Positions 24,650 to 32,370 of a DNA stretch of 64,000 bases are shown piece after piece. The position numbers and the translations under genes are program-made. Every line of letters begins with the position of its first letter. Within the stretch, counting starts at the first letter, position 1. The DNA is taken from positions 1 to 64,000 of the forward strand of contig NZ_JBMSDV010000003.1 of the NCBI RefSeq assembly GCF_049445855.1, in the 5' to 3' direction. The DNA comes from JAGOCV01 sp049445855 (GTDB taxonomy: Bacteria > Pseudomonadota > Gammaproteobacteria > Burkholderiales > Burkholderiaceae_C). The notes under the pieces are model-generated. The model worked only from the letters and a program-made list of their open reading frames with translations. It was not told the DNA's origin and searched no databases.

Positions 24650-24913
24650 TCAGAGCAAACCGAAGCCGGTGGAAGCTTCGCCCTTGCGTTCCTGGTACTC
24701 CGTGATCCATTGCTCTGCGCGCGTCGTCAGCTGACGGTTGACATCGTCCACGGGCAGGTTGGGGCGTGTCAAAGACAGTCTGGCTTTGCGCTCGTCGTTC
24801 AAGGAAATCTCGACCGACGAGCACAGGTAGCCTGCCACGCCCGTTGTCTCGAAGAACTCGAGAGTCCATGAGCCGAGCGTCGCAGTGCCAGTGCGGGTGT
24901 CGTTGTAGTGCAT
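24650..24913 (-). CDS. Small hypothetical protein (87 residues)
   Basis: No family recognised. It begins MHYNDTRTGTATLGSWTLEF and is mixed alpha/beta with one Cys. The ATG at 24913 has a strong GGAGGA Shine-Dalgarno 5 bases upstream, which decides this start over more distal ones. It ends one base after the Crp/Fnr-like gene on the opposite strand. A TTAAC-N4-GTTAA palindrome lies 118 bases upstream, so it may belong to the same regulon. Confidence 0.7.
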   Translation of the reverse strand: MHYNDTRTGTATLGSWTLEFFETTGVAGYLCSSVEISLNDERKARLSLTRPNLPVDDVNRQLTTRAEQWITEYQERKGEASTGFGLL

Positions 24914-25030
24914 GACTCCTCCAGACCGACCAGAAAAAATGCCCCAGCCCGCCGGAACTGCACGGGCTGAGGCAGCTCTGCTGTCACGCGGAGGTTGGCC
25001 CGATGTTGCGCGCATTGCTGCCGCAACGCA

Positions 25031-25044
25031 TTAACGCAGGTTAA
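25031..25044. promoter_or_regulatory. TTAAC-N4-GTTAA palindrome, intergenic copy
   Basis: TTAACGCAGGTTAA differs by one base from the copy at 23842 and shares the flanking ATTAAC. It lies between the 87-residue gene (minus) and the DUF1428 gene (plus). Confidence 0.5.
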
Positions 25045-25120
25045 ATCAGAGGCCGCGTCATTTCACCGTCTCCAGCAGCTTCAGCGTGACAGGCATGGAG
25101 CCGTTGAGAACTGCAACTCG

Positions 25121-25136
25121 CCCTTGAATTCAAGGG
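25121..25136. repeat. 16-bp perfect palindrome
   Basis: CCCTTGAATTCAAGGG is fully self-complementary and occurs inside the possible coding remnant. It may be an operator or a chance sequence in the former gene. Confidence 0.4.
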
Positions 25137-25168
25137 TGAACAGGCCCAGAAATTCACCACGCTTGTCC

Positions 25169-25182
25169 TTAACCGCGGTTAA
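25169..25182. promoter_or_regulatory. TTAAC-N4-GTTAA palindrome, perfect copy
   Basis: TTAACCGCGGTTAA is a perfect 14-bp palindrome, 155 bases upstream of the DUF1428 start. It lies partly in the possible coding remnant, so its regulatory status is less sure than that of the copy at 23842. Confidence 0.4.
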
Positions 25183-25337
25183 GCGCGTCTGGAGGATTGG
25201 AGTCTGTCCTACACACCGGACCCGCCGCGGCGTGCATGCTCGCTCCTCAGGCGATGGCCGGCAGCCGGAATGCAAGTGCCAGTCGACCAGCGCAGTTGCC
25301 CGGCGCACAGACAGGTCAACTTTTCAGGAGACAAGGA

Positions 25338-25706
25338 ATGTCGTACATCGATGGTTTCGTCATGGCTGTTCCCACGGCCAACCGTGAGAAGTTCATCGAA
25401 CACGCCCGCCAGTTGGACCCGATATTCCTCGAACTGGGCGCGATTCGTGTGGTGGAGGGGTGGGGTGACGACGTCCCCGACGGCAAAGTGACCGACTTTC
25501 GCCGCGCGGTACAGGCCACGGCCGAAGAGACGGTTGCATTCTCCTGGGTCGAGTGGCCGGACAAGGCAACGCGCGACGCCGGCATGAAGAAGATGATGGA
25601 AGACCCGCGCATGGATCCGTCCAAACCCGGCAACCCGCCCATGCCCTTTGACGGAAAGCGCATGATCTTTGGCGGCTTCGAGGCGGTCGTCGACATCAAA
25701 TCGTGA
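25338..25706 (+). CDS. DUF1428 family protein (YbaA-like)
   Basis: 122 residues beginning MSYIDGFVMAVPTANREKFI and containing GWGDDVPDGKVTDFRRAV, the pattern of the DUF1428/YbaA family, a ferredoxin-like dimeric alpha-beta barrel of unknown function. The ATG at 25338 is preceded by CAGGAGACAAGGA. It is a single gene with no obvious operon partner. Confidence 0.88.
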   Translation: MSYIDGFVMAVPTANREKFIEHARQLDPIFLELGAIRVVEGWGDDVPDGKVTDFRRAVQATAEETVAFSWVEWPDKATRDAGMKKMMEDPRMDPSKPGNPPMPFDGKRMIFGGFEAVVDIKS

Positions 25707-25806
25707 GCGGCCGGCCGCGCAGTCCGTGACGAGGCGCGAGGAAGGGCGAATCGATCGAACGGATGCTGCGCCGGGAGCCGAACCCCTCAAATTGCACGCC
25801 GCTCAT

Positions 25807-26172
25807 TTACTTTCCGTACTCGCTCACCGGGGCACTCATAGACTGCTGCGCGACCAGCATCTCGATGCCCGCATGCAGCACAGTCTCTGCTTGCAGCAAG
25901 AAATGTAAAGCGCTATCGGCAAGCCTGCCCACATGAGCGGGCGATTCCTCGACATCGCCCAGCATTTTCAGAAGCGCATTGCATTGCTGAAGCTGATCGA
26001 TCCCCCAGGAGAGCAGTGAAAGCGGGTTGGCATCCGGATTGACAATGACGGCTGGACATCGTTCAACTGAAGAGCTTTCGGGAATCCATCCTCTGACTTC
26101 AACTGCGTGCGCGAGGGCGTCTTGAAAAATTTTCTCTGGTCCGTAGCGCGTTTGACATGTGGCCTTGTTCAT
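25807..26172 (-). CDS. Hypothetical protein (121 residues)
   Basis: Soluble and mostly helical. The C-terminal half (SLLSWGIDQLQQCNALLKML, then ADSALHFLLQAETVLHAGIE) looks like two amphipathic helices. The overall style resembles short Pseudomonas/Burkholderiales proteins of the DUF3077/DUF6124 type, but this is a weak resemblance. The base composition is lower in GC than the neighbouring core genes, as for the next two genes. It is divergent from the XRE gene. Confidence 0.6.
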   Translation of the reverse strand: MNKATCQTRYGPEKIFQDALAHAVEVRGWIPESSSVERCPAVIVNPDANPLSLLSWGIDQLQQCNALLKMLGDVEESPAHVGRLADSALHFLLQAETVLHAGIEMLVAQQSMSAPVSEYGK

Positions 26173-26268
26173 TGAACTTCCTCAATCCATGGTCGGATAA
26201 CAATTCTCGCTACATTGTGACGTAAAAGCGGCTGACTCAAATGCATCATTTGTCGAGACTTCTTTCAG

Positions 26269-26532
26269 ATGTCTCGCGCCGCAGCCACGCCCAAGAAACG
26301 CGTACCCAATGCGAGGGAGGTGTTGGCCATTAACATGATCCGGCTCAGGGCCGAGCGGGGCTGGTCTCAAGAAGAGTTGGCCTTTGCCGCAGGTCTTCAT
26401 CGGACATTTATTGCTCACGTTGAGCGGCAAGCTCGCAATATCTCCCTCGACAACCTCGAACGTATCGCGCAAGCGTTGGAGTTGCGTGCCGACGAGCTCC
26501 TTTTCCCTTCTGGCAAGGTTGCGGACCGGTAA
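26269..26532 (+). CDS. XRE-family regulator, controller-protein-like
   Basis: 87 residues. The XRE helix-turn-helix (about 18-75; GWSQEELAFAAGLHRTFIAH, then VERQARNISLDNLERIA) resembles the controller (C) proteins of restriction-modification systems. It lies 76 bases before an HNH endonuclease gene, the order seen for C-R pairs. No methyltransferase is nearby. Lower GC than the core suggests horizontal transfer. Confidence 0.8.
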   Translation: MSRAAATPKKRVPNAREVLAINMIRLRAERGWSQEELAFAAGLHRTFIAHVERQARNISLDNLERIAQALELRADELLFPSGKVADR

Positions 26533-26608
26533 GCGAACCGTGTTCGCGTGAGTCGGCTGGCATTTCTCCGGGCTGACTGCTATCGTCCCCAAAAAATTGG
26601 GGAATGGA

Positions 26609-27331
26609 ATGGCGAAAACGTTAGGTCATGGCAACCCGCCATGGACAAGGGACGAGACTATCCTTGCGCTGGATTTGCTTCAGCGACGAGGAATGAATGC
26701 ACCGGGTCCAGAGGACCCTGATGTCCAAGAGCTTTCACAGTTGCTTCGGGCACTACCGATCTATGCTGAGAATCAGAAATTAGAAACCTTCAGAAATGCT
26801 GCGGGCGTGGCTTTCAAAATGAAGAACTTAAAGGCCGTAGATGGCGAAGGCGGGCTAAAGAACGTTTCGACAGTCGATCGCGAGGTGTGGCGTGACTTTG
26901 GGCAACGACCAGATCTCGTCAAGCAGTTGGTAGAGGCAATCAAATCCGGCGCTGAAGAGTTGAAAGATGAAGTGGCTGCAGAACCGGAAGACATCGAGTT
27001 TTGGGAGGGTCGCACCGTGACCGCCGTGCATTTGCGGCGGGAGCGCAAAGCAAGCCTGCGACACAAAGTCATCGCAAATCGACGCAAAGTTGGGCACTTG
27101 TGCTGCGAGGCATGTGGGCACGCGCCTTCGCTGCCCAACCTAGAGGATGCAGAGTTTGAATGTCATCACGTTCGGCCTTTGGCAACAACGGGCATCGTGG
27201 CGACCAAGCTTGCAGATGTGGCGTTGTTATGCGCGAACTGCCATCGGTTACTTCACCGCCTGATGGTTGCGGAGAAAAGGTGGGTCAGTGTCGAATCGTT
27301 GAAGCAAGTTCTCGAAAGGCGAGTCATCTGA
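26609..27331 (+). CDS. HNH endonuclease (putative restriction enzyme)
   Basis: About 240 residues. The N-terminal region (WTRDETILALDLLQRRG, then LPIYAENQKLETFRNAAGVA) is a domain shared by many predicted HNH restriction enzymes. The C-terminal HNH nuclease has CCEACGHAP, FECHHVRPL and LLCANCHRLLHR, i.e. two CxxC zinc pairs and the catalytic His. ATG 26609 is preferred to a TTG at 26597. The lack of an adjacent methylase suggests a modification-dependent (type IV) or orphan enzyme. Confidence 0.82.
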   Translation: MAKTLGHGNPPWTRDETILALDLLQRRGMNAPGPEDPDVQELSQLLRALPIYAENQKLETFRNAAGVAFKMKNLKAVDGEGGLKNVSTVDREVWRDFGQRPDLVKQLVEAIKSGAEELKDEVAAEPEDIEFWEGRTVTAVHLRRERKASLRHKVIANRRKVGHLCCEACGHAPSLPNLEDAEFECHHVRPLATTGIVATKLADVALLCANCHRLLHRLMVAEKRWVSVESLKQVLERRVI

Positions 27332-27859
27332 ACTAGCCTCACGCGCGGCAAGTGATCTTGTTGTTCGGCTCGTCCCTCCGATTCACAAAATCCAGCTGCA
27401 CCTTCTCCACCTGCTCCCTTGCGCTACCGCTCCCTGCGCTACGTCGCGGCTTCGCATCTGGCCGACGCAAGGTGTGCGGCGTACAGCCAGAGTGCACCCA
27501 TGACTGATCTGTGGTTTGCAGTACTGGTGTTTGTGCTGGCGGGGCTGGTGAAGGGGGTGGCGTCAGCGTCGTGGGGCGAGGCGGCGCCACCTTGTCCGTG
27601 CCCGTACGCAGGGAAGGCGTTGTCGGCGCGATGGTGGCGTGGTGACGGGCGGCATCACGGCCGTCACCGGCGATGTTCAAGCGGTGTTTCCTGCTGAGCC
27701 TGCTGGCGCTTGGAATCTACATGGTCTTTACAGGCTGAGGGACGACGACCCCATCGTTCCGCCTACCGTGACACCTCCTCTTCTCCTACATCGGCGCTGT
27801 GGATGGTCCCTGATGCTCTCTTGGCAGCCGGCGGCAATGGCGACCGCGGCGTTCGATGA
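27332..27859. other. Non-coding/decayed stretch after the HNH gene
   Basis: 528 bases without an intact gene. 27500-27738 is a decayed TauE/SafE-like gene. The minus-strand segment ending at 27339 reads QVEKVQLDFVNRRDEPNNKI and may be the end of another lost gene; its family is not recognised. Nothing else is supported. Confidence 0.55.
27500..27738 (+). pseudogene. Decayed TauE/SafE-family permease
   Basis: ATG 27500 starts MTDLWFAVLVFVLAGLVKGV, a typical TauE/SafE (sulfite/sulfonate exporter) N-terminus, but the frame then degrades. Another frame at about 27635-27690 reads VVTGGITAVTGDVQAVFPA, like the family's internal TGVFVFPAVPY repeat. A third from about 27673 reads MFKRCFLLSLLALGIYMVFT and stops at 27738, like the C-terminal helix. 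A full gene needs about 250 residues, so the gene has lost large internal parts. The assignment rests on these three fragments. Confidence 0.5.
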
Positions 27860-28390
27860 ATGGTTTCAGACATGCACGCATCAGGCCCCGTCCTCAGCTA
27901 TGGCGACCGGCGTCGCTCCGCGACACTTCCAGAGGTCGATCCGATCGGCTGGACCGAGGAGCTTCTCGCTGTCGGTGGCATCGACGCTGCGCTCGCTTTC
28001 CTGAATACCCGCGTGGAGCATCGTTCCAGCGCCATCTACCGGCTTGCAGGAAGTAAGCTGCACCTGACGCATTACTTCGACGCGTCCGGCAATCGCCCGC
28101 TCGCCATCCTCGAACACATTCCGCTGGGCGACAGCTTCTGCCAGTTTGCCTTGCGTGACGGCAGCTTCTATGTCGAGGAGTCGAGGAACGACATCCGCAT
28201 CTCACGCACGCCGCTTCCGCCGGTGATGTCATCCTTGATTGCCAGCTACGTGGGGTTCCCGATGCTGTCCGCCGACAGCAGCTTCATCGGCACGCTCTGT
28301 CATTTCGATATCGTCGCGCGCTCGATCACCAGCGCCGAAATGGATGTGCAACGGCGCGCCGCAGCGATTCTCTCCACCGCAATGGGGTGA
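27860..28390 (+). CDS. GAF-domain protein
   Basis: 176 residues. The region from about 45 to 170 fits a GAF fold (SAIYRLAGSKLHLTHYFDAS, GDSFCQFALRDG, SYVGFPMLSADSSFIGTLCHFD). No output domain is attached, so it may be a free-standing sensor. The ligand is unknown. ATGs at 27860 and 27872 are both possible starts. The DUF3445 gene follows after 39 bases. Confidence 0.75.
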   Translation: MVSDMHASGPVLSYGDRRRSATLPEVDPIGWTEELLAVGGIDAALAFLNTRVEHRSSAIYRLAGSKLHLTHYFDASGNRPLAILEHIPLGDSFCQFALRDGSFYVEESRNDIRISRTPLPPVMSSLIASYVGFPMLSADSSFIGTLCHFDIVARSITSAEMDVQRRAAAILSTAMG

Positions 28391-28429
28391 GATGCGGCGC
28401 CACTGAGTCGCCAGCCCCACAATGCGCCG

Positions 28430-29386
28430 ATGTCGTTCGATTTCGACGCCGCAGTCCAGGCCCCGTTCCGCATGCAGCCGGGTTTGCGGCGTGTGGCAGC
28501 CGGTGCCACGCACCTGACGCCGCTGGCCGTCGGTGCGCCGCATCAGCACGCCAAGCTCGCCGTGCTGGCGTCGCATGCCAACCAGGCCTTGTGTTGCGAT
28601 GCGGGCTTCAACGCGTTGCCGGCCGTGCACGCGTTGTGCAGTCACGCGGCGGCCGAGCATCCGCATGCATGGCAATGGGACGGGCGCGTGGCACGGGCCG
28701 CGCTGCTGGACATGGCGGTCGAAGAAGGCCTTGCAGGCGATGAGGGGCATGTGCACGCCGGCCCTTCAGCGTCGCATGAACTCGTGGCCTGTCTTGAAGC
28801 TTTGCCTGCGGCGTGGCGTCTCGCCGGCTTGTTGAGCCTGGCGTTCGCGCAAGACTTCGCCGTGCTCGATGGCCGGAGCACGCGCATTCCCTGGCTGGCC
28901 GTGGCCTTGCCCTCGCACTGGGCGCCCGAAGAGAAAGTGGGGCGTCTTTTCACCGAGGTGCACGCGCCCGTTGCCGACAACGCCATGTTGTTGCGCGCCG
29001 CCGAAGGGCTGGCGCAACTGGTGACGGGCGACGAGCGCTGGGAGCGTTTCGTTTGGACCGTCAGCCCGCACGGAGCCCTCGACGCACACCCGCGCCGCTT
29101 GGCCGCGCGACGCTGGGAAGGCGTGGACGTGGCGCATGCCTGGTGGCGCACCGAGCGGCAGACCTTTATTCCGGTGCCGCAGATGCGTCAGGCGGTGTTC
29201 ACCATCCACGTCGAGGTGTGCCCGCTGGCCGAAGCCATCGATACGCCGGCGCGCGCTACGCAGTTGCATGCAGCCATCGCGAGCATGAGCCCGCAGGTGC
29301 TGGATTATCGGGGGCTCACACCCGTGCGCGAGCCTTTGCTGGCGTGGCTGGCCACCTATGGCAACCCTGCCAGCCACTCGCCATAG
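28430..29386 (+). CDS. DUF3445 (heme-dependent oxidative N-demethylase-like) protein
   Basis: 318 residues. The C-terminal half carries the DUF3445 pattern: NLQR-like start region replaced by SPHGALDAHPRRLAARRWEG, then TERQTFIPVPQMRQAVFTIH. Members of this family include the alpha-type subunit of heme-dependent oxidative N-demethylase, which oxidises dimethylamine. No partner subunit genes are nearby, so only the family, not the substrate, is supported. It is convergent with the hybrid kinase gene. Confidence 0.75.
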   Translation: MSFDFDAAVQAPFRMQPGLRRVAAGATHLTPLAVGAPHQHAKLAVLASHANQALCCDAGFNALPAVHALCSHAAAEHPHAWQWDGRVARAALLDMAVEEGLAGDEGHVHAGPSASHELVACLEALPAAWRLAGLLSLAFAQDFAVLDGRSTRIPWLAVALPSHWAPEEKVGRLFTEVHAPVADNAMLLRAAEGLAQLVTGDERWERFVWTVSPHGALDAHPRRLAARRWEGVDVAHAWWRTERQTFIPVPQMRQAVFTIHVEVCPLAEAIDTPARATQLHAAIASMSPQVLDYRGLTPVREPLLAWLATYGNPASHSP

Positions 29387-29397
29387 GCGAACGCAAC

Positions 29398-31305
29398 TTA
29401 TGACGATGAATTTGGCCGCTCCGCTTCCTTCATGAACAGCGGCAAGGCGCGCTCCAGCAAAGCCCAGCGTTCCTGCCGCGCGGCGTATTCCAGGCTACCG
29501 GCCAGCGTGAGTGCGGTGTCCAGCCCCTGTGCCTGCAGCAGCGGCCTGAGTTCCAGCAGGCTGACGAGGATGCCGTCGCCGTCATGTGCGGCCACCGCTG
29601 TCTGCAGGCGTGCGAGCAGTCGAGCCGCAGGCGATGTCGGTGCTGCCGGTGCTGCTGAAGGCAGGGGCAGCGTGAACTTGCCGCTGGCGCTCATGTCCAC
29701 ATCGGCCAGCATTTCCTGCGGGCGCTCGCTGGTCGCAGCGGCGGTGCGCAACGCGTCGCGCATGGCCTGCGTGAGCATTTCGGCGGAGACGGGTTTGGAC
29801 ACGTAGGCGTCCATGCCGGCGGCGAGGCATTTTTCCCTGTCGCCCACCATCGCGTGCGCGGTGAGCGCAACGATGGGCAGGTGCGCGCCGGTGCGCTGCT
29901 CCATCTTGCGGATGTGCGCGGTCGCGTCGAAGCCACTGAGCTTGGGCATCTGCACGTCCATGAGCGCGAGGTCGTAGTGGCCCTGTCGCCACATCTGCAG
30001 CGCCTCCTCGCCGTCGTGCGCCACGTCCACGTCGCAGCCCATCTGGCCGAGCATGCGGCGCATCAGCAGTTCGTTGACGGCGTTGTCCTCGGCCAGCAAT
30101 ATCTTCAGCCCGGTGAGCGGCATGTCCTCGGCGGTCATGGGAACGGTGTGCGGACCGTCGTTGTCGTCCACCTGGCTCAGCACCACCGACACGCGGAACG
30201 CGCTGCCCTTGCCGGGCTCGCTCGCCACCGAGATGCCGCCGCCCATCAGCGCCACGAGCTTGGCGCAGATTGCAAGGCCGAGGCCGGTGCCACCGTACTG
30301 GCGCGTGGTGGATGCATCGGCCTGCGTGAAGGCTTCGAAGATGGCCGACTGCTTCTCTTTCGGAATGCCGATGCCGCTGTCGCGCACCTCCATCAGCAGG
30401 CGCAGTTTTTCGGTACCCACGTCGTCCTGGTCGGGCGACGGGCGCAGGGACACCGAGATGCCGCCGCGCTGCGTGAACTTCACCGCGTTCGCCATCAGGT
30501 TCGAGACGATCTGGCGCAGGCGGCCCGGATCGCCCACCAGCGTGCGGGGCAGTTCGTCGGCGATGTTCAGCTTGACCTGCAGGCCTTTCTTTTCGGCGGC
30601 CACGGCGTGCGGCGCGACAGCTTCCTGCGCCCAGCGCCGCACGTCGAAGCGTACGTTCTCGAACAGCAGTTTGCCGGCCTCGATCTTCGAGAAGTCGAGC
30701 ACGTCGTTCAGCAGCATCAGCAGCGACACAGCCGAGCTGTCGATGAGGTGCAGGAAGTTCTTCTGCTCGTCGTTCATCGGCGACTGCAGCAGCAGCTTGT
30801 TGAGCCCGATGATCGCGTTGAGCGGCGTGCGCAATTCGTGCGACACATTGGCCAGCAGGTCGCCCTTGGCGCGGTTGCTGTCCTCGGCGGCCTGCCGCGC
30901 GGTGACCAGCGCTTCCTGCGCGCGGCGGCGTGTGGAGATGTCGGAGTTGGTGCCCACCATGCGCAGGGCCGTACCGTCGGCGTCGCGCTGCGTCACCACG
31001 CCCAGGCCCTCGGTCCACAGCCAGTCGCCCCGGCCGGAGCGGATGCGGAACTCGGCCATGTAGCGCGACTTGAAGCCCAGCAGCACCTCCTCCATGCGGA
31101 TCTTCACGCCCTCGACATCATCGGGGTGGATGCGCGCGAGCAGTTCGTCCATGAGCCAGTCGCGCCCCGCGTCCTGCTCGCCGATCAGGTTCCGCCACTG
31201 AGGGCTCAGATACACGCGCTGTGTGGTGATGTCCCATTCCCACGGCGCCAGGCCTGCGGCTTCCACCGCGAAGCGCTGGAGTTCGTCGAGGTCGGGTCCA
31301 TTCAT
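29398..31305 (-). CDS. Hybrid sensor histidine kinase (PAS-HisKA-HATPase-REC)
   Basis: 635 residues and no membrane segment, so it is cytoplasmic. A PAS fold spans about 12-128 (LAPWEWDITTQRVYLSPQWR). His156 in NVSHELRTPLNAIIG is the phospho-acceptor. The HATPase domain runs at about 265-380 (GGTGLGLAICAKL), and the receiver domain at about 400-520 has Asp450 (LALMDVQMP). The C-terminal 100 residues lack an Hpt His, so a separate Hpt is needed; one is encoded at 32371. It is divergent from the receiver-deacetylase gene, 47 bases apart. Confidence 0.93.
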   Translation of the reverse strand: MNGPDLDELQRFAVEAAGLAPWEWDITTQRVYLSPQWRNLIGEQDAGRDWLMDELLARIHPDDVEGVKIRMEEVLLGFKSRYMAEFRIRSGRGDWLWTEGLGVVTQRDADGTALRMVGTNSDISTRRRAQEALVTARQAAEDSNRAKGDLLANVSHELRTPLNAIIGLNKLLLQSPMNDEQKNFLHLIDSSAVSLLMLLNDVLDFSKIEAGKLLFENVRFDVRRWAQEAVAPHAVAAEKKGLQVKLNIADELPRTLVGDPGRLRQIVSNLMANAVKFTQRGGISVSLRPSPDQDDVGTEKLRLLMEVRDSGIGIPKEKQSAIFEAFTQADASTTRQYGGTGLGLAICAKLVALMGGGISVASEPGKGSAFRVSVVLSQVDDNDGPHTVPMTAEDMPLTGLKILLAEDNAVNELLMRRMLGQMGCDVDVAHDGEEALQMWRQGHYDLALMDVQMPKLSGFDATAHIRKMEQRTGAHLPIVALTAHAMVGDREKCLAAGMDAYVSKPVSAEMLTQAMRDALRTAAATSERPQEMLADVDMSASGKFTLPLPSAAPAAPTSPAARLLARLQTAVAAHDGDGILVSLLELRPLLQAQGLDTALTLAGSLEYAARQERWALLERALPLFMKEAERPNSSS

Positions 31306-31352
31306 GGAGACATCCTACATGGACCGTTCCCTTCGTCGTGTATCGTTGCCGC

Positions 31353-32366
31353 ATGGCAACCGGCGAAGAATCTTCACAACTGCACGTCCTGTTGATCGAG
31401 GACAGCCCCGAATACGCGCTCATGATGCGGCGCTGGCTCGAAGAAGACAGAAAGATCGCCGTCACCCACGCGGCCGACGGCACCAGCGGGGCCACGCTGG
31501 CCCGCTCGCGTGTGTGGGATCTGGTGGTCACCGACGTCGAACTGCCGGGGCTCGACGGCCTCGAACTGCTCAGCGCCGTGAAGGCCGGCGATCCGTGGAC
31601 GCCGGTGCTCGTGATCACAGCGCACAAGAGCGTCGAGTACGCGCAGAAGGCGCTGCAGAACCGCGCCGACGGCCTGCTCTTCAAACCCTTCCCGCGCAAT
31701 GAATTCCTGACGACGGCCATGCAACTGGTCATCTCTGCGCTGGCCCGCCGCGCGCGCGAGCGCAAGCTGGTGCTGGCCATCGGCGCGCACCCGGACGACG
31801 TGGAGATCGGCTGCGGCGGCACGCTGGAAAAGCACCGCATGCAGGGCGACTCGATCATCATCCTCACGCTGAGCGAAGGCATGTCCGGCGGCGACCCGAA
31901 GACGCGCAACCAGGAAGCCCGCAACGCTGCCGAACTGCTGGGGGCGCAATTGCGCTGGGGCGGTCTGCTGGACACCGAGATTCCCGAGGGCGCGATGACC
32001 ATCTCCGTCATCGAGGACGTGATCCGCCAGCTGCGGCCGACGCACGTTTACACGCACTCCCAGTACGACAGCCACCAGGACCATCGCAACGCACACCACG
32101 CCACCATCGTCGCGGCGCGGGACGTGCCCAACCTGTACTGCTACCAGTCACCGTCGAGCATGGTGGAGTTCCGGCCCCACCTGTTCATCGATATCAGCAA
32201 CCACATCGATGCCAAGCTCGCCGCCATCGCCGCGTACCGCAGCCAGACGTCGCAGCGCGCCTACCTGAAGGAAGACCTGATCCGCGCCACGGCCCGCTAC
32301 TGGGGCCGCTTCGCCGGCTATGTGCTGGCCGAGCCGATGGAAGTGGTGCGCCAGCGCGACTCTTGA
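31353..32366 (+). CDS. Receiver domain fused to PIG-L/LmbE-type deacetylase
   Basis: 337 residues. Residues 8-125 form a response-regulator receiver with acidic Glu16/Asp17 and phospho-acceptor Asp61 (VVTDVELPGLDG). Residues 136-330 form a PIG-L/LmbE zinc hydrolase with GAHPDDVEIGCGGTL (His146, Asp148, Asp149) and the third ligand region THSQYDSHQDHRNAHH (His241, His244). Family members remove N-acetyl groups from GlcNAc-type substrates. The fusion implies phosphorylation-controlled deacetylation. The ATG at 31353 begins just before the receiver fold. Glycan genes lie within 2 kb. Confidence 0.9.
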   Translation: MATGEESSQLHVLLIEDSPEYALMMRRWLEEDRKIAVTHAADGTSGATLARSRVWDLVVTDVELPGLDGLELLSAVKAGDPWTPVLVITAHKSVEYAQKALQNRADGLLFKPFPRNEFLTTAMQLVISALARRARERKLVLAIGAHPDDVEIGCGGTLEKHRMQGDSIIILTLSEGMSGGDPKTRNQEARNAAELLGAQLRWGGLLDTEIPEGAMTISVIEDVIRQLRPTHVYTHSQYDSHQDHRNAHHATIVAARDVPNLYCYQSPSSMVEFRPHLFIDISNHIDAKLAAIAAYRSQTSQRAYLKEDLIRATARYWGRFAGYVLAEPMEVVRQRDS

Positions 32367-32370
32367 GCCT

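Larger units (their letters stand above)
25058..25190 (-). pseudogene. Possible frameshifted coding remnant
   Basis: On the minus strand one frame reads LTAVKDKRGEFLGLFTLEFK and then runs into a stop. The adjacent frame continues VLNGSMPVTLKLLETVK and stops at 25058-25060. Both halves use the G/C-ending codons typical of genes here, suggesting one coding region broken by a small indel. The family is not recognised, and a chance frame is possible. Confidence 0.35.
24914..25337. other. 424-base intergenic with palindromes and a coding remnant
   Basis: No intact gene is visible. It holds two TTAAC-N4-GTTAA palindromes (25031, 25169), a 16-bp perfect palindrome (25121-25136) and a minus-strand remnant with a frame jump (25058-25190). 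It separates the minus-strand 87-residue gene from the DUF1428 gene. Confidence 0.6.

Noticed and set aside
27339..27680. Minus-strand open frame of 113 codons after the HNH gene
   Set aside because: Pro/Thr-rich, crosses the decayed permease and lacks a recognisable family; only its last about 25 residues look protein-like.
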